A DNA stretch of 8,278 nt from Fidelibacterota bacterium (lineage in GTDB: Bacteria > Fidelibacterota > UBA2242). Shown here piece after piece: positions 1-5,653 of this stretch; the first letter of the stretch is position 1; every line of letters starts with the position of its first letter. The position numbers were made by a program, and so were the translations under genes. The DNA lies in the NCBI GenBank assembly GCA_003527965.1, contig DPVY01000311.1, forward strand, positions 1-8,278, read 5' to 3'. The notes beneath the pieces are model-generated. The model was given only the letters and a program-made list of their open reading frames with translations, ran no database searches and had not been told where the DNA came from.

Positions 1-1
1 G

Positions 2-418
2 GATAGGAATACTACCGGTGTGCTACTGTTAACTAATGATGGTGAACTTCAGTACCGTTTAACCCATCCGAAATATAAAATTGTACGATTATATCAGGTC
101 GCTTTGGACAAGCATTTAACTATAGACGTGATGCGAAAAATCAATTCAGGTGTTCACTTAACTAAAAAAGAAATCGCCAGGGCAAAAGTTGTAGAATTTA
201 AAAATGTTAAGACTCAGGCGCATGTTCTTTTAGAATTACAGGAAGGAATGAACAGGGAAATCCGGCGCTTGTTTCAGGTGTTGGGTTACAAAGTTATTAA
301 GCTGGATCGTCTTAAATACGCCGAGATTACGGCAGCAGGATTAAAAAGAGGAGAATGGCGACATCTATCCGGTGAAGAGGTCCAATTATTAAAGAAACAA
401 TGCGGATTAAATTATTAA
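2..418 (+). CDS. RsuA/RluB-family rRNA pseudouridine synthase, 5'-truncated by the window edge
   Basis: This is the C-terminal part (138 codons plus stop) of an enzyme that isomerises a specific uridine in ribosomal RNA to pseudouridine. The first complete codon (positions 2-4) is Asp in DRNTTGVLLLTNDGEL, which matches the RsuA/RluB/RluE/RluF motif GRLDxxTxGLLLLTNDGEL; this Asp is the catalytic nucleophile of the family. Further on, the family signature EGMNREIRRLF is visible, followed by LKRGEWRHL, a typical end of the catalytic domain. The frame stays open to the left edge, so the GTG at position 20 is not the real start. The missing part should hold the N-terminal S4 RNA-binding domain and the GRL of the active-site motif. 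Which paralogue it is (RsuA acting on 16S, RluB/E/F on 23S) cannot be told from this part. It lies 62 bp before cmk, a common arrangement, and is probably co-transcribed with it. Confidence 0.93.
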   Translation, partial: DRNTTGVLLLTNDGELQYRLTHPKYKIVRLYQVALDKHLTIDVMRKINSGVHLTKKEIARAKVVEFKNVKTQAHVLLELQEGMNREIRRLFQVLGYKVIKLDRLKYAEITAAGLKRGEWRHLSGEEVQLLKKQCGLNY

Positions 419-480
419 AGGAAAGCATTTGCTTTTAAAGGATATAGAATTAAATTTATTGGCTATTTGAAAGGTGAATA

Positions 481-1140
481 ATGGGAATAATTATTGCAAT
501 TGACGGTCCCGCCGGATCTGGAAAAAGCAGTACTGCAAAAGAGGTCGCCCGGCGTCTGGGTTTTACCTATATTGATACCGGAGCAATGTACCGTTCTGTG
601 ACGCTTGAGATTATTCGTCGAAAAATTGATATTTGCGATGAAGATCAGATTGAAAAAATTGCACGGGAATCTCGCATTCAGTTCCAATGGATTGGTGATA
701 AGCATCATATACTGCTTAATGGAGAAGATATCAGTGATGAGATTCGTTCTGCTGATGTTGCCTCACTGGTAAGCCCGGTGAGTGCCATAGCGGGTGTTAG
801 AAAAATTCTTGCCGAGAGACAGCGCCAAATGGCTCAGGATGATAATATCGTCATGGAAGGACGGGATATCGGTACGAATGTTTTCCCCGATGCGGATTTT
901 AAATTTTATATGGACGCCGACATTCGCGTGCGTGCTGAGAGACGGATTAAGGATTATCAAAGTATCGGGCAGGAATTGACCGTCGTAGAGATTGTAAGGG
1001 AATTAGAGAAGCGGGATAAGATTGATTCATCCCGGTTACATTCGCCTTTAAAAAAGGCCGATGACGCCATTATCATTGATACAACCAATTTAAGTTTCGA
1101 AGAACAGGTTGAAAAAATTGTAAAAATTATTCAACAATAA
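481..1140 (+). CDS. cmk: Cytidylate kinase (CMP/dCMP kinase)
   Basis: Cytoplasmic enzyme that phosphorylates CMP and dCMP with ATP to CDP and dCDP, recycling CMP released by RNA and lipid turnover. The 219-residue length is normal for bacterial Cmk. The P-loop GPAGSGKSS lies at residues 9-17. DTGAMYR (32-38) is part of the nucleotide-monophosphate site, EGRDIGT begins at 126 and is followed by FPDADFKFYMDA (135-146), and the C-terminal family signature begins RDKIDSSRLHSPL at 178 and ends IDTT by 202. The insert between the start of the NMP domain and EGRDIG is typical of the long bacterial type 1 enzymes. The start is supported by the SD-like AAGGTGA at 471-477 and by the P-loop lying directly at the N-terminus. 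The gene sits between an rRNA pseudouridine synthase and rpsA, the classic cmk-rpsA neighbourhood. Function is nearly certain. Confidence 0.98.
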   Translation: MGIIIAIDGPAGSGKSSTAKEVARRLGFTYIDTGAMYRSVTLEIIRRKIDICDEDQIEKIARESRIQFQWIGDKHHILLNGEDISDEIRSADVASLVSPVSAIAGVRKILAERQRQMAQDDNIVMEGRDIGTNVFPDADFKFYMDADIRVRAERRIKDYQSIGQELTVVEIVRELEKRDKIDSSRLHSPLKKADDAIIIDTTNLSFEEQVEKIVKIIQQ

Positions 1141-1146
1141 AATTTG

Positions 1147-1169
1147 TGTAATAGATTAATCTTATTACA
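1147..1169. promoter_or_regulatory. Inverted repeat in the rpsA leader
   Basis: TGTAATA (1147-1153) and TATTACA (1163-1169) are exact reverse complements separated by 9 nt that themselves contain the palindrome GATTAATC. The element lies in the 75-bp cmk-rpsA gap, 46 bp before the rpsA start. It could be an operator for a dimeric regulator or an AU-rich hairpin in the rpsA leader mRNA. There is no T-tract directly after it, so it is not a good terminator. In other bacteria S1 represses its own translation through structured leader RNA; applying that here is inference. Confidence 0.35.
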
Positions 1170-1201
1170 TGAAATTTGAAAAATCGTTAAACCCAAAACC
1201 A

Positions 1202-1206
1202 AAGGA
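1202..1206 (+). promoter_or_regulatory. Shine-Dalgarno site of rpsA
   Basis: AAGGA stands 9 nt before the ATG at 1216. It supports that start for rpsA and shows that this organism uses SD-led initiation for at least some highly expressed genes. Confidence 0.6.
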
Positions 1207-1215
1207 ACTCATCTC

Positions 1216-3534
1216 ATGTCTGATGAAGAAAAAACACTAACCCCAAACCCCTCGGAAGAAGTAAAAGAAATACCATTAACAGAGGAAACTCCTCCATCGG
1301 AAGAATCTTCTGTAATAAAAGATATTTCACCAACTGAAGATGCTTCCGTATCAGAGGAAGCCCCGGCAGTTGAATCTTTTGAGGCAACAACCGAAGAAAT
1401 AACAAGTAAAGAAATAGCCACACAGGAAGATGCTCCACAAGAGATTTACGAAATTGAAGTGGTTACGAGTGGTCCGTTATCTGAAGAGATAAAAGTTTTC
1501 GATATTAAAGATATCAATAAAATCAAAAAAGATGATCATGAAGATCAGAGAAAAATCTATGAAAGTTCATTAAGGGATATATCCCAGGAACAGCGCATAA
1601 TCGGAACCGTAGTATCCGTCCTTGAAAATGAAATTTTGATGGATGTTGGTTTCAAATCCGAAGGAGTTGTCAGCAGAGAAGAATTTGGTGAAGGTGAACT
1701 TCCCAATGTTGGCGATCAGATTGAAGTATTTGTCGAAGATCTTGAAGACGATAACGGGCAAATGATCCTCTCCAAACGCAAAGCCGATTTCATGCGTGTC
1801 TGGGAACGAATTCGCGAAATCTATACTAATAATGAAACAATTGAAGGTCGTGTTACTAACCGTATAAAAGGCGGTATGATTGTTGACATTATGGGAATCG
1901 ATGCATTTTTGCCCGGTTCACAAATTGATGTTCGCCCTGTTACGGATTTCGATTCATATGTTGGAAAAACGCTGGAATTCCGTGTTGTTAAATTGAATGA
2001 ATTGCGGAAAAACATTGTATTGAGCCGTAAAGATCTGCTCGAAGAGAGCATGAAAGAGAAACGCGATGAGCTTCTTTCTAAGATTAAAGTGGGAGATGTC
2101 TTGAAGGGTCGTGTAAAAAATATCACCGATTTTGGTGTTTTTATTGACCTTGGCGGTTTGGACGGCCTGCTTCATATTACGGATCTTTCATGGGGTAGAG
2201 TCAATCATCCCAGAGAAATGGTCAATATGGACGATGAATTAACCGTAAAGGTAATCGACTACGATTCAGAGAAAAAGCGTGTTTCCCTGGGGTTAAAACA
2301 GTTAACACCTCATCCATGGGAAGGAATTGAAGAGCGGTATCCTATTGACAGCGTGGTCAAAGGTAAAGTCGTCAATATTGCTAATTATGGTGTGTTCGTT
2401 GAATTGGAAAAGGGTGTTGAAGGACTTATTCATATTTCGGAAATCTCGTGGACACAGCATATCAAACATCCTTCCGAAATATTTAGTTTAGGTGAGATTA
2501 TAGAAGCTAAAGTTCTGAATATCGATAGCGAAGGAAGAAAAATTTCGCTGGGATATAAGCAACTGGGACAGGATCCGTGGGAAACAATCGAACAAAGTTA
2601 TATTCCCGGATCAATCCATAAGGGTATTATCCGGAATCTTACACCCTATGGTATTTTCGTGGAACTCCAGGAGGGCATTGACGGGTTTGTACATATTTCC
2701 GATCTGTCGTGGACCAGAAAATTACGTCATCCCCGGGAGGTCGTCAAACGAGGCGATGAAGTCGAAGTGAAAATTCTGGAAGTATCCAAAGAGAATCGCA
2801 AGATCTCCCTTGGTATAAAACAGATGACGGAAGACCCATGGCCGATGATTGAGGCGCTTTACGCCGAAGGATCGATTGTTGAAGGCGAAATTGCAAAAAT
2901 TACCGATAAAGTCGTTGTAATTAGCCTGGATCATGGCGTGGAAGGCATCGTGCCAATTGGACAGGTGCCCAAGAAAGATCGTAAAGATCTGGATAAGAGC
3001 CTGATTATTGGCGAAAGAATTCAATTAAAGGTTCTGGAAGTCAATAAAAATGAAAAACGGATTATTCTGTCGAGACAACAGGCGCTGCCAAAAGAACCGA
3101 AAAATGAAGTTGAAGCCTATATGATGCAGAATCAGAACGTATCTGATAAAATTGAAATCCCTGAAGAAATCCGGGAAAAAATCGCAAAATCTGAAAAAAA
3201 AGAAACACCTGAAGCTGAAAAAAAACCTAAAAAAACTGCCCCAAAAGCAGTAGCAAAGAAAACAAAAAAACCTGAGGCTGAAGTTGTAAAAGCAACTAAA
3301 AAAGCAGATAAAGCCGCAGAAGAGGAGGCGAAACCAGCCAAAAAGAAAGTCGCCCGGAAACCGGTTAAAAAAACTGAAGGTGACAGTGAAGAAAAAAAGA
3401 CAGCTGAAAAAGTGACTAAAAAAACGGCTACTGCAAAATCTGCAACTAAGGCAAAAAAGACAACGAAAAAGGCTGAGGAGCCAACTGCGAAAAAAACCGC
3501 AACTGAGAAAAGTACTGAAGAAAAAAAAGAGTGA
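1216..3534 (+). CDS. rpsA: Small-subunit ribosomal protein S1 with extended acidic N-terminus and Lys-rich C-terminal tail
   Basis: S1 binds mRNA and delivers it to the 30S subunit during initiation. Six S1 (OB-fold) domains can be read at about residues 126-188, 208-272, 293-363, 379-449, 466-536 and 552-622. Domains 3-5 are the most canonical, each with a G-FGVF/YGVF/YGIF-type strand, an HISDLSW-like segment and a closing KRVSLGLKQ/RKISLGYKQ strand, then DPW or HPW. Domains 1, 2 and 6 are more divergent, as usual in S1. At 772 residues it is well above the 557 of E. coli S1. The extra length is an N-terminal stretch of about 100 residues rich in Glu, Ser, Thr and Pro, and a C-terminal tail from about residue 650 made of Lys, Ala, Glu and Thr with KKT/KKA motifs like histone H1. 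Long tails are known in S1 proteins of several FCB-group lineages. The start is supported by AAGGA at 1202-1206. The gene follows cmk by 75 bp and is closed by an intrinsic terminator. Confidence 0.97.
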   Translation: MSDEEKTLTPNPSEEVKEIPLTEETPPSEESSVIKDISPTEDASVSEEAPAVESFEATTEEITSKEIATQEDAPQEIYEIEVVTSGPLSEEIKVFDIKDINKIKKDDHEDQRKIYESSLRDISQEQRIIGTVVSVLENEILMDVGFKSEGVVSREEFGEGELPNVGDQIEVFVEDLEDDNGQMILSKRKADFMRVWERIREIYTNNETIEGRVTNRIKGGMIVDIMGIDAFLPGSQIDVRPVTDFDSYVGKTLEFRVVKLNELRKNIVLSRKDLLEESMKEKRDELLSKIKVGDVLKGRVKNITDFGVFIDLGGLDGLLHITDLSWGRVNHPREMVNMDDELTVKVIDYDSEKKRVSLGLKQLTPHPWEGIEERYPIDSVVKGKVVNIANYGVFVELEKGVEGLIHISEISWTQHIKHPSEIFSLGEIIEAKVLNIDSEGRKISLGYKQLGQDPWETIEQSYIPGSIHKGIIRNLTPYGIFVELQEGIDGFVHISDLSWTRKLRHPREVVKRGDEVEVKILEVSKENRKISLGIKQMTEDPWPMIEALYAEGSIVEGEIAKITDKVVVISLDHGVEGIVPIGQVPKKDRKDLDKSLIIGERIQLKVLEVNKNEKRIILSRQQALPKEPKNEVEAYMMQNQNVSDKIEIPEEIREKIAKSEKKETPEAEKKPKKTAPKAVAKKTKKPEAEVVKATKKADKAAEEEAKPAKKKVARKPVKKTEGDSEEKKTAEKVTKKTATAKSATKAKKTTKKAEEPTAKKTATEKSTEEKKE

Positions 3535-3567
3535 GAAAACAGCTTATTTGCAGTAATTCATAATAAA

Positions 3568-3606
3568 ATAGGGGCTTGTAATTAATAAGCCCCTATCTTA
3601 TTTTCT
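3568..3606 (+). terminator. Rho-independent terminator after rpsA
   Basis: ATAGGGGCTT (3568-3577) pairs perfectly with AAGCCCCTAT (3587-3596). The pairing can extend inward by G-U and U-A to leave a 5-nt loop. A T-rich run, CTTATTTTC, follows at 3597-3605. The 10-bp stem with four consecutive G-C pairs, 34 nt after the rpsA stop, is a strong intrinsic terminator and separates the cmk-rpsA unit from the ybbR-tsaD unit. The stem is symmetric, but no convergent gene is present, so only + strand use is expected. Confidence 0.88.
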
Positions 3607-3640
3607 GGTGTTAATTATAAAATGCCGAATGGATTTAAAC

Positions 3641-4645
3641 ATGGCTAAGAAATCATTTATTACTTTATTTGGGAGTCAGCTTAAACTTTGGTTTATGAAG
3701 AACACCAAAGTGAAAGTTGGTATCCTTTTATTGACGATGATTATCTGGTTATTTACTGTTTTAAGGAACCAGTACACTTATACTATCGATACAACATTGG
3801 ATATTTTGAATATTGAACAGGGCAAAACTTTAAAAGAAAAACTTCCGGAGAAAATTAAAGTAAATTTTTCCGGCAAGGGCCTCGATCTGTTTTATCTGTT
3901 GGTCTCCCAGAAATCATCATTCAAATTTGTACTGGATGTCGAAAATATTCACTGGTTTTATGATTTTAATCTAAATGAATATTTTGCTAATAATCCTGAA
4001 AAGATTATTATTCCGCGAAACGTTGATGTAAAATTTAATCATGTTGTCTATCCGGAATCGTTAAGGGTGGAATTAGATCGTTTGGATGTGCTTAAAGTGC
4101 CGGTTCGACCGCGTTTAAATATTAAAACTGCTCCGGGTTATATTGTGGTAAACGATCCGGTATTGGAACCCGATAGTATTACGTTAAGTGGTCCGCGAAC
4201 ATACTTGAAAAAATACAAAGAGATAAATACTGAAGAATATAACATCTCCGATGTGAAATCCTCTATTGAGATAAATCTAAATCTCGAAATTTCCGCAACA
4301 GACAACATAAATATTCCGACTCAACGAATTCACCTGTTTCAAGATGTTGACCAGATCGGCGAAAGAGTTATTACCAATATTCCGATTAAATTAAAGGGTG
4401 TGCCCCATGGGACAAATGTTGAAATCAGTCCTTCGGAAGTGACATTAACGGTTGTTTCGGCTGTTAGCCATTTAAAAGATATACAGCCTGAAGATATCGA
4501 GGTCTATTTTAATTTTCAGAAAAATTGGAAACGTGGTGAAAATTATTATGTTCCGATGATTGAACTGCCTGCGGGGATTATTAGTTGGAGTAATTTGACA
4601 CCAAGGCGCATAGAAGTGCGGATACTTCGGGAAAGATCTTTTTAA
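3641..4645 (+). CDS. Membrane-anchored YbbR-domain protein (CdaR-like)
   Basis: Predicted single-pass envelope protein. With the ATG at 3641 it has 334 residues: a short basic N-terminus (MAKKSF), a hydrophobic helix at about residues 24-40 (VGILLLTMIIWLFTVL) and a long extracytoplasmic part built of YbbR-like beta units. One unit is visible from about residue 150, with VPVRPRLNIKTAPGYIV followed by the ITLSGPRTYLKK strand. Another runs from about 245, with ITNIPIKLKGVPHGTNV followed by EVTLTV. In Firmicutes a YbbR protein (CdaR) regulates the c-di-AMP cyclase CdaA; no cyclase gene is next to this one, and its function here is unknown. The start is uncertain: in-frame alternatives are ATG 3629 and GTG 3608, and none has a clear SD. 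GTG 3608 lies against the terminator and adds an unlikely N-terminus. Its TAA is directly followed by the tsaD ATG with no gap, so the two are translated from one mRNA. Confidence 0.82.
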   Translation: MAKKSFITLFGSQLKLWFMKNTKVKVGILLLTMIIWLFTVLRNQYTYTIDTTLDILNIEQGKTLKEKLPEKIKVNFSGKGLDLFYLLVSQKSSFKFVLDVENIHWFYDFNLNEYFANNPEKIIIPRNVDVKFNHVVYPESLRVELDRLDVLKVPVRPRLNIKTAPGYIVVNDPVLEPDSITLSGPRTYLKKYKEINTEEYNISDVKSSIEINLNLEISATDNINIPTQRIHLFQDVDQIGERVITNIPIKLKGVPHGTNVEISPSEVTLTVVSAVSHLKDIQPEDIEVYFNFQKNWKRGENYYVPMIELPAGIISWSNLTPRRIEVRILRERSF

Positions 4646-5653
4646 ATGAGAATATTAGGTATTGAAACATCCTGTGATGAGACCGCCGTTGCGATTCTGG
4701 AAGATCGTAATGTCTTGGTCAATCTGGTCCATTCGCAATTGCTCCATCAACAGTATGGTGGAGTCGTACCCGAGTTTGCATCTAGAGAACATATGCGGAT
4801 TATTGAGACATTGACAAAGGCGGCTCTCAATCAGTCGCACATTACGATTAATGAAATTGACGGGGTTGCCGTGACCCGTGGTCCGGGATTAATGGGGGCA
4901 TTATTGGTCGGTTTGAGTTTCGCAAAGGGTTTGACTTATGCGAGTAACAAACCCTTGATTGGGGTGAACCATGTTGAGGGTCATATCATGGCAAATTTTC
5001 TGGATCATCCGGATTTAAAATATCCCTTTTTATGTTTATTAGCCTCGGGTGGTCATAGCCAAATCGTTTATGTTAAAGACTTTCATAACTATCAAATATT
5101 CGGCAGGAGTATTGATGACGCCGCCGGAGAAGCATTTGATAAAGCAGCGCGGATATTAAATTTAGGATATCCCGGCGGACCGTTAATCGATCGGATGGCT
5201 GAGAACGGGAATCCCGGATTTTATCCGTTCCCCAGGGCGAAGATAAAAAATGGTGTCAATGATTTTAGCTTCAGCGGCTTAAAAACATCTATTTTATACC
5301 TGGTGAAAAAAGAAGGCGCTGATTGGACACAGAGACATCTCCATGATATCTGTGCTTCATACCAGGAGGCGATTGTTGATGTATTGGTAACAAACACGAT
5401 TACAGTTGCCCGGCATGAAAATATTAATAGACTTGTATTAGCCGGCGGGGTTGCCGCTAATTCCCGTCTGCGCACGGCTTTTCAGTCGGAGGCGGCGAGA
5501 TATGGGATGGAAATTTACTTTCCCTCTATGGAATATTGTACCGATAACGCCGCGATGATTGCCAGGGCAGGAATTGAGCTATTTATTCGAAAACAGTTCT
5601 CAGAAAGCAATATTTCAGCCATACCAAACCTATCCCTAATTTCAGATAACTAA
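4646..5653 (+). CDS. tsaD: tRNA N6-adenosine threonylcarbamoyltransferase TsaD
   Basis: Catalytic subunit of the enzyme that transfers the threonylcarbamoyl group from threonylcarbamoyl-AMP to A37 of tRNAs reading ANN codons (t6A). It works in the cytoplasm with TsaB and TsaE on the product of TsaC, none of which is encoded here. The 335 residues match the usual length. The ASKHA-fold motifs are all present: GIETSCDETAVAIL at 5-18, TRGPGLMGALLVG at 77-89, the metal ligands H109 and H113 in NHVEGH, ASGGHSQIV at 133-141, DDAAGEAFDKAARILNLGYP at 157-176, FSFSGLKTS at 207-215, AGGVAANSRLR at 266-276, and the third metal ligand D300 in YCTDNAAMIA. The ATG directly follows the upstream stop codon. 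Only a weak SD-like GGGAAAG (4629-4635) is seen, suggesting translational coupling to the YbbR gene. The stop overlaps the next start (TAATG). The sequence is intact and expected to be active. Confidence 0.98.
   Translation: MRILGIETSCDETAVAILEDRNVLVNLVHSQLLHQQYGGVVPEFASREHMRIIETLTKAALNQSHITINEIDGVAVTRGPGLMGALLVGLSFAKGLTYASNKPLIGVNHVEGHIMANFLDHPDLKYPFLCLLASGGHSQIVYVKDFHNYQIFGRSIDDAAGEAFDKAARILNLGYPGGPLIDRMAENGNPGFYPFPRAKIKNGVNDFSFSGLKTSILYLVKKEGADWTQRHLHDICASYQEAIVDVLVTNTITVARHENINRLVLAGGVAANSRLRTAFQSEAARYGMEIYFPSMEYCTDNAAMIARAGIELFIRKQFSESNISAIPNLSLISDN

Noticed and set aside
20..22. GTG at position 20 as the start of the first gene
   Set aside because: The frame is open to the left edge and the codons before it encode the conserved catalytic motif DRNTTG, so the gene begins outside the window.
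422..436. AAAGC-ATTT-GCTTT stem followed by TTTT after the pseudouridine synthase gene
   Set aside because: The stem is only 5 bp with one G-C and one C-G pair and the T-run is part of the stem arm; too weak to call a terminator, and cmk follows closely.
1209..1438. Two overlapping minus-strand open frames of about 70 residues opposite the rpsA start
   Set aside because: They are mirror frames of the low-complexity acidic coding sequence; composition is repetitive Ser/Leu and no RBS or motif is seen.
2722..3024. Minus-strand open frame of 100 residues inside rpsA
   Set aside because: It lies wholly opposite well-conserved S1 domains 5 and 6 and shows no recognisable motif.
1216..3534. The repeated S1 domains as a DNA repeat array or CRISPR-like structure
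   Set aside because: The similarity is at protein level between divergent OB-fold domains; there are no short identical DNA repeats with regular spacers.
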